A stretch of 64,000 nucleotides of DNA from the NCBI RefSeq assembly GCF_030732845.1, contig NZ_JASHKA010000012.1, positions 1 to 64,000 on the forward strand. The letters are read 5' to 3'. Positions 21,988 through 32,084 of the stretch are shown here, piece by piece. A program made the translations under genes and the position numbers. The number at the start of each line of letters is the position of its first letter. The first letter of the stretch is position 1. The notes below the pieces were generated by a model. That model was not told where the DNA came from, made no database searches, and saw only the letters and a list, made by a program, of their open reading frames with translations. The DNA comes from Roseibium sp. MMSF_3544 (GTDB lineage: Bacteria; Pseudomonadota; Alphaproteobacteria; Rhizobiales; Stappiaceae).

Positions 21988-22019
21988 CTCATTCCCTGGA
22001 TCGGGCGACACACGACCGG

Positions 22020-24083
22020 TCAGGCCGCTTGCTTGCCCGAGCGCTGAAGCGCCTGTTCGGCGGCCTTGCCTGTGAGTTCCGCCATATGGTCGAACCCGGA
22101 CGTATAGCTCGCCACGCCGGCGGTCGCCGATCTCAGCTCGATGATCAGATCACCGATCTCCGCCTCCGGCATAAGCGCCTGAACCTCATCCCAGCCCGGC
22201 CAGTTGGGACGCGCGTCGAACCCGAGCAGCTGCCCGCGCCGCGCCGAGACGATCGCATTCACCCGCGCCGTGGCATCGTTCGGGCAGGCAATCACCACCT
22301 TGTGGATCGGCTCAAGCAAGACCGGTTTGCATTCAGGCAAACCTTCCCGGATCGCCAGAATACCTGCCATCTTGAAAGCCTGGTCGGAGCTGTCGACCGA
22401 ATGGTAGGAGCCGTCGGTCAAACAGACCGCCACATCCACGACCGGAAAGCCGAAGGTGCCACGTGTGAGTGCATCCTGAGCGCCATCTCTCACGGACGGA
22501 ATGTACTGCTTGGGAACAACACCGCCCGTGATCGTATCCGAGAACTGAATGCCCTCCCCCCTTGGAAGCGGCGAGATTTCAAGAACGACATCCCCGAACT
22601 GCCCGTGTCCGCCGGACTGTTTCTTGTGGCGGCCACGCACAGAGGTCTTGCCCCGGATAGTTTCGGCGTAAGGCACATGTGGCGTGTGTGCCGTAACGTC
22701 CAGGCCGTATTTTCCGGCAAGCCTTTCCTGGGCGACCCTGAGGTGCATCTCGCCCTGTCCTTTCAGAAGGGTTTCGGCCGTTGTCTGGTTCTGGCTGATC
22801 GACAGTGATGGATCTTCTTCCACCAGTTTCGTCAAGGCAGCCGACAGCCGGACCTCGTCCTTTCTTTGCGCAGCCGCGACCGCCGTCGCCAACACCGGAC
22901 TGCGCGGTTCTGCGGTCGAAAGGCTGGCGATCGGCCCTTCCGCGTCGCTCAAAAGATCCCCGGTCTCAACATGGTCCATGCGTCCGAGCGCGACCAGGTC
23001 TCCCTTGCTTGCCGAGGCAATCTTGCTGGCGTGCTGGCCGAAGATCGAAAACAGTCCGGAAACCTTGACCTCGTCACTGCCGTTCCTGAACAGGCTGTCC
23101 CCATCAGAGACCTGTCCTTCCAGAATTCTGGCAACGGACAGCTTGCCGCCATGCTGGGTGTGCAGGGTTTTTACAATCTGGAACACAGCGCGGCTCTCGT
23201 CGTCCAACAAGCGCTGTTTGAGGGCGTCAACGCCCGGTGCTTCGTGACGAAGCGCTTTCAAGAGGCGGCTGACGCCATTGCCGTGATCGGCGGAACCGAA
23301 GAATACCGGACAAATCAATCCGTCCTGCATTTCCTTGACCAAATCCGCAAACACAAGGTCGCGATCGGGGGCGATATCCTCCAGAAGCGCTTCCATCAGG
23401 TCGTCGTCATGATCGGCCAGATGCTCGAGCATGGTGAAACGAGCTTCGTGTTCGCGCGTCCGGTCTTCATCGGACATGTCGATCTGCGTGCTCTCTTCTT
23501 TCTCGTGATAGACGTGAGCCCGTTCAAGCGCCAGGTCGATGAAACCGGTCGCCTGGCCATTCTCCCAGATGGGGATCTGTCTCAGAACCAGCGGAACAGC
23601 GGACGCCGGTTGCAGCACGTTCAGAACATCGCGCACGCGGCGGCTGCTCTTGTCGATCTTGTTCAAAAACAAAACCCGCGGAATGGCGCGGGCTTCAAGA
23701 GCTTTCAGGATGAGCTGCAGGGCTGGAACCTTGCGCTCGTCGTCCTCCGCAACGACAACGGCCATGTCAACGCCGCTGAGAGCCCCGTCCATCTCGCTCA
23801 GGAATTCCACGGATCCGGGACAATCGACAAAGACGAAGTTGTCACCCAGATATTCGGTATTGGCGATGTTGATTTCCACGCTCATTCCATGAGCGCGCGC
23901 TTCCGGCGATGCATCGCCGACGGTGTTTCCGTCGGTCACAGTGCCCTGCCGGGCCAGCTTGTCCGTCCGCGCGAGCAAAGCCTCCAAGAGACTTGTTTTG
24001 CCGCTGCCGAACGGACCGACAAGGGCGATACAGCGCGGCGTACTGCCGGCAGCTGATCCTTTTCCGTTTGTAGAGTTTGCCAT
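22020..24083 (-). CDS. Elongation factor G-like GTPase
   Basis: The 687-residue protein is a paralogue of EF-G (FusA2-like group). The GTPase domain has G1 GPFGSGKT (24-31), G3 DCPG (87-90) and G4 NKID (141-144). Domains II to V follow, including SGGHGQFGDVV in domain IV. In EF-G the G3 motif is DTPGH and the His helps GTP hydrolysis; here it is DCPGS. Start at ATG 24083 follows GGGAGG. True fusA usually sits in the rps/tuf operon, so this copy is a specialised factor of unknown role. It has its own terminator. Confidence 0.93.
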   Translation of the reverse strand: MANSTNGKGSAAGSTPRCIALVGPFGSGKTSLLEALLARTDKLARQGTVTDGNTVGDASPEARAHGMSVEINIANTEYLGDNFVFVDCPGSVEFLSEMDGALSGVDMAVVVAEDDERKVPALQLILKALEARAIPRVLFLNKIDKSSRRVRDVLNVLQPASAVPLVLRQIPIWENGQATGFIDLALERAHVYHEKEESTQIDMSDEDRTREHEARFTMLEHLADHDDDLMEALLEDIAPDRDLVFADLVKEMQDGLICPVFFGSADHGNGVSRLLKALRHEAPGVDALKQRLLDDESRAVFQIVKTLHTQHGGKLSVARILEGQVSDGDSLFRNGSDEVKVSGLFSIFGQHASKIASASKGDLVALGRMDHVETGDLLSDAEGPIASLSTAEPRSPVLATAVAAAQRKDEVRLSAALTKLVEEDPSLSISQNQTTAETLLKGQGEMHLRVAQERLAGKYGLDVTAHTPHVPYAETIRGKTSVRGRHKKQSGGHGQFGDVVLEISPLPRGEGIQFSDTITGGVVPKQYIPSVRDGAQDALTRGTFGFPVVDVAVCLTDGSYHSVDSSDQAFKMAGILAIREGLPECKPVLLEPIHKVVIACPNDATARVNAIVSARRGQLLGFDARPNWPGWDEVQALMPEAEIGDLIIELRSATAGVASYTSGFDHMAELTGKAAEQALQRSGKQAA

Positions 24084-24423
24084 AATGAGCCTCCCGTATG
24101 TTCGAGGATATCCCCCGTAACAACGCGGCATGGCCGGTGAGGAACGCGGGCCTGCCGCGTCACGCCCGGATGGGGCCGATGGCTTGAATTCCGGCGTCAA
24201 ACAACGCCGGCACCTTGGTTAGACGGCACATCGACCAAGGGCGGTCTGCCATCGTCGCGCCGAATATGGCTTGAAGGCAAGGGAATATTACGTCGCAGCG
24301 CAGCATTTACCGCGAATTTCGCTCATAAGCCGCGGATATTATTAAGCTTTTCCTTAGTGTTGTTATGTATGCATTCTCCACCGGCCGATGCATCCGGCAC
24401 GCGGGCCTTTGAGAGAAGACAAA
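24084..24423. other. Divergent intergenic region
   Basis: These 340 bases between the EF-G-like and ankyrin genes hold both promoters. A 7-bp hairpin ccggcgt/acgccgg (24191-24197 with 24204-24210) lies in the likely EF-G-like leader. I see no gene and could not assign -10/-35 elements with confidence. Confidence 0.45.
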
Positions 24424-24798
24424 ATGGCCAAACGACCAAAGAAACGTGCGAGCCTCCAGGAAATCCTGCAGTCGACTTCCCTTGCCCTTTTCCCGGCCCA
24501 GGACGGCAGGGCCGTCATCAGTATCGACACGGCCGACAGCGAAGGAGATACTGCGCTTCATATCCTGGCCCACCGCGGCGACAGATATGGTTGCCGGGTC
24601 CTTCTTGAAGAGGGTGCGGACCCAAACCTCCAGGGTGACCTTGGCTACACGCCGCTTCACTACGCGGTGATGAAAGAAGATCAGGATCTTGCCGCATTGC
24701 TGCTGGAATATGGAGCCAATGCGGGTGTCTCCTCAGAGTTCGGCGAGACACCTGCCGCAATGGCCCGGGAAAGAGGCTTCAAGCCCGCCGGGTTGTGA
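24424..24798 (+). CDS. Ankyrin-repeat protein
   Basis: The 124-residue protein has a basic start (MAKRPKKRASLQEIL) and two to three ankyrin repeats: EGDTALHILAHRGDRYGCRV, LGYTPLHYAVMKEDQDLAAL and a partial GETPAAMARERGF. Such repeats bind other proteins; no catalytic domain or signal peptide is present. Start ATG 24424 follows GAGAAGA. The partner is unknown. Confidence 0.85.
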   Translation: MAKRPKKRASLQEILQSTSLALFPAQDGRAVISIDTADSEGDTALHILAHRGDRYGCRVLLEEGADPNLQGDLGYTPLHYAVMKEDQDLAALLLEYGANAGVSSEFGETPAAMARERGFKPAGL

Positions 24799-24853
24799 TC
24801 CGTTCGGTCTGCTTGGGCCGACAAACAAAAAACTCGACTGTGCAGGTGTGCTC

Positions 24854-25153
24854 ATGACGTTCCGAATTGGTCTTTGGGGTCTTGCTCTTTTCGCTCTGGC
24901 TTCAGGACAAGCTGCAGCCCAGACCAATCAGCTGCGTGGCCTGCCCCAATCCGGAAACTCGCAGCTTCCGTCAGCAGAACAACAGCTCAACCAGAGCCTC
25001 AGCCGCCAGCGAAACGACTTTTCGACCCAAATGCGGATCGACAGGGCCAACCGGCTCAACAGAACGGAACAGATCAACCGCCTCAATGCCCAACCGGAGC
25101 CTTCGGCAGACCCTTGTGCGGGATCCGGGTCGCCCTGCGATATCAAGGAATGA
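24854..25153 (+). CDS. Small secreted protein
   Basis: The 99-residue protein begins with a clear Sec signal (MTFRIGLWGLALFALASGQA, cleavage near AAA-QT at about residue 22). The mature part of about 75 residues is rich in Gln, Asn and Arg (SLSRQRNDFSTQMRIDRANR) and ends with two Cys (DPCAGSGSPCDIKE) that could form a disulfide. The helical middle could be a short coiled coil. No family is recognised. It starts at ATG 24854, 55 bases after the ankyrin gene, probably in the same transcript. Confidence 0.72.
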   Translation: MTFRIGLWGLALFALASGQAAAQTNQLRGLPQSGNSQLPSAEQQLNQSLSRQRNDFSTQMRIDRANRLNRTEQINRLNAQPEPSADPCAGSGSPCDIKE

Positions 25154-25158
25154 GTGGC

Positions 25159-25188
25159 GCCGGCCTGCTCCGTAACAGAGCGGCCGGC
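25159..25188. other. Strong hairpin between convergent genes
   Basis: The stem gccggcc/ggccggc plus gctc/gagc with a single bulged T and a 7-base loop sits in the 42 bases between two convergent stops. There is no T-run, so it is at best a weak terminator or an RNA-stabilising end. Confidence 0.45.
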
Positions 25189-25195
25189 AGTGTCA

Positions 25196-25675
25196 TTAGT
25201 TGATGGCTTCGAGTGTCAGTTTGCTGACACCCAGCGTCAGGTTGGTGCCGGTCTGGCTTTCGAGGCTGAACGGGTTCAGCGCGATCGAACGATCGAAGCC
25301 GCCAAGCAGTGCGTTGGCCTTGATCCCGGCACCAAGGCTTGCGCCTGCGGTTACGCCGCCGTAAGTGCCTGCCAGCAGTCCCGGTTTGCGGTCGGCGGAC
25401 GGTGCCAGAACACCCCATACAAGTGTTGCTTCCTTTGTTGTGCCGATATCAAGACCGTAGTCCCGGACATTGCCGCGATAATACTCGATGGCGCCGCCAT
25501 CAACCGGCTTGAAGCTGCAACCGAGCTTCGCCGAAGACCCGACGATAAAGCTGTGCTCGCCTTCAACCAGGCAATTCAGCGTCCCGATTTCAACCTTCGG
25601 AGTGTTCTCCGATGCCTGTGCGGGAAGAGTGATCGAAAGAACAGCGGCAGCAAGCGCAATGCTCAAAGAGCGCAT
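25196..25675 (-). CDS. DUF992 exported protein
   Basis: The 159-residue protein has a Sec signal (MRSLSIALAAAVLSITLPAQA) and a mature DUF992 domain starting VEIGTLNCLVEGEHSFIVGS. This includes two conserved Cys (LNC and LGC) and the glycine-rich GTYGGVTAGASLGAGIKANAL, which suggests a small beta-barrel-like structure. DUF992 proteins are common periplasmic proteins of unknown function in this order. Start at ATG 25675 has GGAG nine bases upstream. Confidence 0.88.
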   Translation of the reverse strand: MRSLSIALAAAVLSITLPAQASENTPKVEIGTLNCLVEGEHSFIVGSSAKLGCSFKPVDGGAIEYYRGNVRDYGLDIGTTKEATLVWGVLAPSADRKPGLLAGTYGGVTAGASLGAGIKANALLGGFDRSIALNPFSLESQTGTNLTLGVSKLTLEAIN

Positions 25676-25803
25676 ATTGAAATTCTCCATATCAAGAGCG
25701 GTCCCGCCTTCCTGAGGAGAAGGCGGGAACAACCGTGATATGCAACCCCATCACGTCAAAATCTGGGCATGAGTGTTACGTCTTCGTCATGCGGGCGGAC
25801 ATG

Positions 25804-25828
25804 AAAAAGGGCGGCCAAAGCCGCCCTT
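25804..25828 (-). terminator. Aspartate aminotransferase gene terminator
   Basis: A perfect 9-bp stem (aagggcggc 25807-25815, gccgccctt 25820-25828) with a 4-base loop precedes T5 on the minus strand. It is 30 bases past the aminotransferase stop. Confidence 0.85.
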
Positions 25829-25857
25829 CTCGTTCCTGAACCTAAGGCCCGGAGGGA

Positions 25858-27126
<1,269 letters not shown>

Positions 27127-27339
27127 CTAAAGCGGCGCAAACAAAGAAAGCTGGCGAAAAAACAGGTGCTGGCCAGGGGCATTTCCCAACACCGTTTCGA
27201 TGGATGCCACACTGGCTTCCATGTCTCACATGACGTAGCTGAAATGGCGATGGATCCTTGACGGCAACTGCGTTAAGGCGCCAAACTTCCAGTTGGTTTT
27301 TTATGGTTGTTTGAATTCCTTTTCCGACGTGAGGCAAAC

Positions 27340-29067
27340 ATGTTGCAATTGATCAGCAGACTCATAGTGATATTCATTTTTGCAAGTTCTTTTTCTCCAG
27401 CACAGGCAGAAGAAAAGCGCATCGCGCTCGTCATTGGGAATGCCAGCTATCAGCAGGCGGTAAGACTCGCAAATCCGATCAACGACGCGGTGCTGATTTC
27501 AGGAAAGCTCACCGAGCTCGGTTTCAAGGTCACGCTGGTGCAGGATGCTTCGTTCGAGGAACTGACGCGTGCGCTCAGAACGTTTGAGTCCGATCTTCAA
27601 ACAGCCTCGACCGGCCTTTTCTTTTTCGCAGGTCACGGAATGCAGTTTCGGGACGAAAACTATCTGCTTGCGACCGATGCGATGATATTCGATCAGCAGG
27701 ATGTGGTCACGAGTGGCAAGAACCTGAACTCGATCATCAACATGATGGAAGCGACCGTCCCGCTTAGCCTGGTTTTCATCGACGCCTGCCGGAACAATCC
27801 GTTCGCAGACAACCTGCGCCAAAAGCTGGCCGGCCGGGCGCGGTCGCTCGGGCTCAACCGCGGTCTCGCCCCTCCCACCGGTACGGCGAACTCGCTGGTT
27901 GCCTTCGCCACAAAGCCGAACGAAGTCGCGCTTGACGGCGACACCAGAAATTCACCGTTTACGACTGCGCTCGCCGAACACATCGTGACCCCGAACATTG
28001 AGGTCTCGACCATGCTGAAACGGGTGACGCGCGATGTTCTGTCCAAGACCGCCCAGCAGCAACGTCCGGAAGTCGTCGCTTCAATGGATGCCGAATTCTA
28101 TTTCTTCCACAATCCGGCGCTGATCCAGCCCGTTGTGAGCTACGACAATGATGCTGAAAGGGAAGCTGCGGCAACGATTGCGCTGAAACAGGCTGTCGCA
28201 GGCAACACAATTCTCGGCTATCGCACGATCATCGAGAATTTCCCGCAGACTGCGGCGTCCGACGTCGCCGACAGACTGCTCAAGGAACTTCAAAAGGAAG
28301 CCGTGTCTGAGCAGACGGGCGGATCTACCCGTCAGGAAACAACAACTTCGCTCTCCGCGCAGACACTGTTGGACCGCCTTGATACGGCAAGCCAGTCCGG
28401 CAAGACAATCGAGCTCGCCGCCGCCTCCCCGCAGGCAATCGAAGAAAGCCTCGGTCTGGGAACGGAAGGACTGACGCGTGTTCAGAGCGCGCTCAACATG
28501 CTCGGACATGACGCGGGAACACCGGACGGCGTTTTCGGGACGAAATCGCGCACCGCACTCCGGGCATTTCAGGTTGCCAGCAGCCTGGAAGACACCGGAT
28601 ACATCGACCAGAAATCGCTTCTGACCCTGATCAAGGTATTTGAGGAAACACCAAAGGTCTTTGACGGCGAATGGGCGATGGAAGTGCACCGCTTCAATCC
28701 GCATCCGGAAGACCCTCATCAGATCAATAGCAGAACGATGCTGGCCTCCGCCAAGCTTCGTTTCCGGAACAATCAGTTCTACCTGCTCAAATGGGTCAAT
28801 TTCGCGGGCCGATCGCGCAACGATGATCGCAACCCCTTTGCCAGTTTTCGCGGCCAGGTCAATTCGGGCAACAGGCTCGCGTTCCGTTTCGAGGCGGATT
28901 ACCTCTTTCAGAAAAAGAAGACGCGGTCCGTTGAAATTCTCGGCACCATGCCGCAATTCGTCGCCTACGGGTCACGGCTGAATTTCACAGGGCCCCGGTT
29001 GGAAGACAACGGTCCGAAGGACGAAATCTGGATCAGGATAGAACTCAAGCGGCTGCCGCCCGCTTGA
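27340..29067 (+). CDS. Caspase-like (C14) protein with peptidoglycan-binding domain
   Basis: The 575-residue protein has a Sec signal (residues 1-24) and a C14 caspase/metacaspase-like domain with the catalytic dyad His99 (FFFAGHGMQF) and Cys150 (FIDACRNNPF). After a linker, a PG_binding_1 domain runs from about residue 390 (VQSALNMLGHDAGTPDGVFG, TALRAFQ). A beta-rich C-terminal domain of about 130 residues is unassigned. This suggests a periplasmic cysteine protease held on the cell wall. The ATG at 27340 follows GAGGCA. It ends 16 bases from the convergent PAS gene. Confidence 0.9.
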   Translation: MLQLISRLIVIFIFASSFSPAQAEEKRIALVIGNASYQQAVRLANPINDAVLISGKLTELGFKVTLVQDASFEELTRALRTFESDLQTASTGLFFFAGHGMQFRDENYLLATDAMIFDQQDVVTSGKNLNSIINMMEATVPLSLVFIDACRNNPFADNLRQKLAGRARSLGLNRGLAPPTGTANSLVAFATKPNEVALDGDTRNSPFTTALAEHIVTPNIEVSTMLKRVTRDVLSKTAQQQRPEVVASMDAEFYFFHNPALIQPVVSYDNDAEREAAATIALKQAVAGNTILGYRTIIENFPQTAASDVADRLLKELQKEAVSEQTGGSTRQETTTSLSAQTLLDRLDTASQSGKTIELAAASPQAIEESLGLGTEGLTRVQSALNMLGHDAGTPDGVFGTKSRTALRAFQVASSLEDTGYIDQKSLLTLIKVFEETPKVFDGEWAMEVHRFNPHPEDPHQINSRTMLASAKLRFRNNQFYLLKWVNFAGRSRNDDRNPFASFRGQVNSGNRLAFRFEADYLFQKKKTRSVEILGTMPQFVAYGSRLNFTGPRLEDNGPKDEIWIRIELKRLPPA

Positions 29068-29083
29068 TGGCATGACCTAAGGC

Positions 29084-30223
29084 TCAGCTGCGGGTCTCAA
29101 GAATGAGCTTCGGCTCGTTCTTTTCCTCGTCGATCAGACTGCACTTGAAGCGTTTCTTCTTCGTCAGACCGTTCAGAACCGACACCGGCACAGACAGGGG
29201 CACATCGGACTCCTGCTTCGCTGCTCCAAGCAACGACTGGTAGCTGTCGGGATTGAGGAGAAATTCGGTGACCGGCCGCGCGTCCATAATCTCCGGCGTC
29301 AGATGATAGGCCTTCATGGCGGCCTGGTTCGCCGCAATGATCATGCGTGACTTGGCATTGATCACCAGGATCGGTGCGCTGCAGATCTCGAACACTTTGG
29401 CAAAATCAACATCGCCGCCAACGTGACCGGCCGAAAACAGGACGCCGCCGACCGTGCCGCCGATGCGGAAGTACATGGCGTCATAGTTGAGATCGAGACT
29501 GTCGCTCGCTGCCAGCAGAAACTTGCCGCGCCCAGTCGCGCTGGCCCGCCGCGTCAGCGACGCCAGAGACAGGGAAACAATCGTGCGCCCCACCCGGTTC
29601 TGGATATGGGCGATATTCCGCCCAAGGATCAGGCGCGAATCCTCAATCTGAAAGCTCTTCAGGAAGCCGTCGCTGGCAAATCGCACATAGCCGAAATTGT
29701 CGACAAGCAAGACGATCCTCGTGGAAGACGCCACGAAATGCTGCAGGATCGGCGCCAGGCCAAGAGCGATCCGTCCGGGATTGTCGTCAGTCTCTCCAAT
29801 GGAGGGAAAACAGATTGCCAGAATACGCCCGTCGGGCAGTTCATACCGATAAGCAACGATCGGAATACCTGGAATGCGATGGTCCGGCCCGCCGCCCACA
29901 TCGAACGGGCCTGCCTGCCCTTCCCTTATGGCGCCTTGCACGAGACGCAAAATGGTTTTGCGGTCTTCGGGCGAAAGATGTCGAAGGGCCTCGTTTGAGG
30001 GCGCTTCCTGCAAGTCCTTGACTTCGCTATTGAAGCTCTGGGACCCGACCTCGTGCCACAGGATCGTTTTCCGGCTGATATCGGCAATGAAGAACTGGAG
30101 ACCGGCAAGCGAAAGCGCAGCTACCTCACCCTCTGCCGTTTGCGGCTGCGGTGGGGTTTGCGGCTGCGTCACAGGGTCCTGTGGCTTTTGGGCCAAAGCG
30201 CTCTGCGCTGCGTTGAGTGTCAT
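29084..30223 (-). CDS. PAS-domain protein
   Basis: The 379-residue protein has a Gln/Pro-rich start (QKPQDPVTQPQTPPQPQ) and two to three PAS-like sensory units: about 45-150 (LAGLQFFIADISRKTILWHE), about 165-280 (IVLLVDNFGYVRFASDGFLK) and about 285-370 (ICSAPILVINAKSRMIIAAN). No kinase, GGDEF or HTH output domain follows, so it may act through a partner. The ATG at 30223 has AAGGA just upstream. An in-frame extension to 30445 contains a hydrophobic segment (ANFYMLILVFVCFCAPYLPF), so a membrane-anchored longer form cannot be excluded. Confidence 0.75.
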   Translation of the reverse strand: MTLNAAQSALAQKPQDPVTQPQTPPQPQTAEGEVAALSLAGLQFFIADISRKTILWHEVGSQSFNSEVKDLQEAPSNEALRHLSPEDRKTILRLVQGAIREGQAGPFDVGGGPDHRIPGIPIVAYRYELPDGRILAICFPSIGETDDNPGRIALGLAPILQHFVASSTRIVLLVDNFGYVRFASDGFLKSFQIEDSRLILGRNIAHIQNRVGRTIVSLSLASLTRRASATGRGKFLLAASDSLDLNYDAMYFRIGGTVGGVLFSAGHVGGDVDFAKVFEICSAPILVINAKSRMIIAANQAAMKAYHLTPEIMDARPVTEFLLNPDSYQSLLGAAKQESDVPLSVPVSVLNGLTKKKRFKCSLIDEEKNEPKLILETRS

Positions 30224-30480
30224 TCCTTGCCCGACCTGTTTGTAACAAGCTCTCCCGAAGGGCAAGTATGGCGCGCAAAAGCAAACAAACACTAAAATCA
30301 GCATGTAAAAGTTGGCCGATGCGGCCAAGTTTAGCGTTTCAACGCGGCCATCCTTAAAAATCCAGAGCAACCGCAGTGCCGCAATATCGTCACGAAAACT
30401 CTCATCGAATGCCTGATTGCCGTCTGTCTGAGGGCCCAATTTCAATCAAGATTGCGAGCCGGAAGATGATGGAGGTTCGA

Positions 30481-30708
30481 ATGCCGATTATGACATCAAG
30501 CCGGGCGTCACGTGCCGCAAGCAGGACCGGGTTCCCGCCGGTCGTGTTGTTCTTGCTGGCCATCGGCATTTTGGTGCTGATGTCGCTTGCGCTTGCACCT
30601 TCCCTGGCACTTCCGCTCGTCGCCTTTATCGCCATGGCTGCCGTGACGCGGCTGCTGGCGCTGCGGCTCTACGACGACCTGACGCGGGCAAACGCACAAG
30701 ACGGTTAG
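30481..30708 (+). CDS. Small two-helix membrane protein
   Basis: The 75-residue protein has a basic Ser/Arg start (MTSSRASRAASRTGF) then two adjoining hydrophobic helices (VVLFLLAIGILVLMSLAL and ALPLVAFIAMAAVTRLLAL), ending in a charged tail. GGAGG five bases before ATG 30481 supports this start over the ATGs at 30466 and 30469. No family recognised; probably an inner-membrane hairpin protein cotranscribed with the next small gene. Confidence 0.6.
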   Translation: MPIMTSSRASRAASRTGFPPVVLFLLAIGILVLMSLALAPSLALPLVAFIAMAAVTRLLALRLYDDLTRANAQDG

Positions 30709-30741
30709 AACAATAAGATCAGGGCCAACTGGCAAGTGAAA

Positions 30742-30975
30742 ATGGCAAATTCTGAAAATCCGAATGGCCGGGGATACGTTCCCGGCGGCAGCGACCTGCG
30801 TGATGCAAAGCCTCTCCTGCAGGCGATTTTTCTCGGCATGGTGCTTGCGGTCGCCCTGGTTGCTGCTGCAACGATGGCCAATTCCGATGCCGAAGCCGAA
30901 ATAAACTCGCAGAAGCCCGGCATTGAACACTCTCAGCCATCAGACCGTCCGAGTAACAATCCGCACGGGTCCTAG
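30742..30975 (+). CDS. Small single-helix membrane protein
   Basis: The 77-residue protein has a hydrophilic start (MANSENPNGRGYVPGGSDLR), one membrane helix (AIFLGMVLAVALVAAATM, about residues 28-45) and a polar tail rich in Ser, Pro and Asn. The ATG at 30742 is chosen; a GTG at 30736 adds two residues. The ribosome site is weak. It is 33 bases downstream of the previous small membrane protein gene in the same direction. Confidence 0.5.
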   Translation: MANSENPNGRGYVPGGSDLRDAKPLLQAIFLGMVLAVALVAAATMANSDAEAEINSQKPGIEHSQPSDRPSNNPHGS

Positions 30976-31021
30976 GGTACGGAACCGAGATTGAAACCGA
31001 ATTTGGTCGACGTCCTCTCGG

Positions 31022-31453
31022 TCAAAACGCCTGTGTGGTAATCAGGGCGACGACGATATATCGCCCGGTTTTTGCGATTGCGACCAGAATCAGAAACGGC
31101 CAGAATTTTTCCCTGAGCAGCCCCGCCGCAAGTGTGAGCGGATCTCCTATGAACGGTGCCCAGCTCAACAACAGGCTCCAGCGGCCGTAACGCCGATACC
31201 AGGCCGTCGCCTTTTCCAGTTTTTCAGGTTTGACGGGAAACCAGCGGGCGTTTGAAAAACGAACTGCCCCCCGGCCTATCATCCAGTTGACGACAGACCC
31301 CAGCGTGTTGCCGAGACTGGCAACCAGCACCAGCACGAAGACGGGTGCAGCTTCCACATAGATCAGGCCGGACAACCCGAGCTCGGATTGAGCCGGTAGC
31401 AAGGTTGCGGCCAGGAAGGAAACGGCGAAAAGGCCGAGAAGACTGCTCGTCAT
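31022..31453 (-). CDS. YqaA-family (DedA-like) membrane protein
   Basis: The 143-residue protein matches the YqaA/SNARE-associated family: FLAATLLPAQSELGLSGLIY, SLGNTLGSVVNWMIGRGA, WYRRYGRWSLLLSWAPFIGD and PLTLAAGLLR. It has four predicted helices. DedA-superfamily proteins are thought to move lipids across the inner membrane; YqaA itself has no proven role. Start at ATG 31453; a TTG at 31492 is in frame but has no ribosome site. Confidence 0.88.
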   Translation of the reverse strand: MTSSLLGLFAVSFLAATLLPAQSELGLSGLIYVEAAPVFVLVLVASLGNTLGSVVNWMIGRGAVRFSNARWFPVKPEKLEKATAWYRRYGRWSLLLSWAPFIGDPLTLAAGLLREKFWPFLILVAIAKTGRYIVVALITTQAF

Positions 31454-31572
31454 GATCGCGGCGGCATACACCTTCTGAGGCCGCGGACGCAAGTGCCCGG
31501 GAAAGTCGGTCGCAATGGTTCAGTCAAAAAAACTGCTTTGGTTCAAGCGGCTAGCGCTCAACGCAAAAGGAA

Positions 31573-31595
31573 ATCCCCGGCAATGCGCCGGGGAT
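31573..31595 (-). terminator. Terminator of LuxR-type gene
   Basis: A perfect 9-bp stem (atccccggc 31573-31581, gccggggat 31587-31595) with a 5-base loop is followed on the minus strand by a T-rich stretch (TTCCTTTT). It lies 50 bases after the LuxR-type gene stop. Confidence 0.78.
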
Positions 31596-31645
31596 GACAG
31601 GTGAAAGCCGGATCTTCAAGGCATCGCCCGGTGGGTGATGGCGTG

Positions 31646-31957
31646 TCAGGCGGCCCAGGCAGCGCTGTTTCTGAAGATGGCGCTATTTGCCGCTACGATT
31701 GCGACTGCGTTCATGCGGTTTTTCGCACCGAGGCGCGTAATCGCATTGCGAATATGAACCTTCACCGTCGCCGTCGAGACGCCCAGATCATAAGCGATCT
31801 GCTTGTTCACCTTGCCCTCGCACAGCAGCAGCAGAATTTCGAGCTGACGCCGTGTGAGTTTTTCACTCAGGTTCAGGGGCAGGCGCAGGCCACCGGTAAA
31901 GGGCTTGCTCTGGCCGGTCTGTAAGAGATGCGTATCGAGGGCAAAGGGAGCGTTCAT
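31646..31957 (-). CDS. Single-domain LuxR-type regulator
   Basis: The 103-residue protein is almost only a LuxR/GerE helix-turn-helix: LTRRQLEILLLLCEGKVNKQ, IAYDLGVSTATVKVHIRNAI, then TRLGAKNRMNAVAIVAAN. It has no receiver or autoinducer-binding domain, so its activity is probably set by its level or by a partner. It is transcribed away from the ScfR-like gene, with 127 AT-rich bases between the starts that hold both promoters. Confidence 0.88.
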   Translation of the reverse strand: MNAPFALDTHLLQTGQSKPFTGGLRLPLNLSEKLTRRQLEILLLLCEGKVNKQIAYDLGVSTATVKVHIRNAITRLGAKNRMNAVAIVAANSAIFRNSAAWAA

Positions 31958-32084
31958 CGTCTTGTTCCAACTTGTAGCGTTTCCATCCGTGATGAATTCA
32001 CTTTCCCCCAGAGTGCTTATATTGTAAAATGTTAAATAGTTTACTGCGTATTGTTAAAAATTAGCAATTGACTGAGAGCCCGCC

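Noticed and set aside
22866..24056. 396-codon plus-strand frame opposite the EF-G-like gene
   Set aside because: Antisense to a clear GTPase gene; no motif or start signal.
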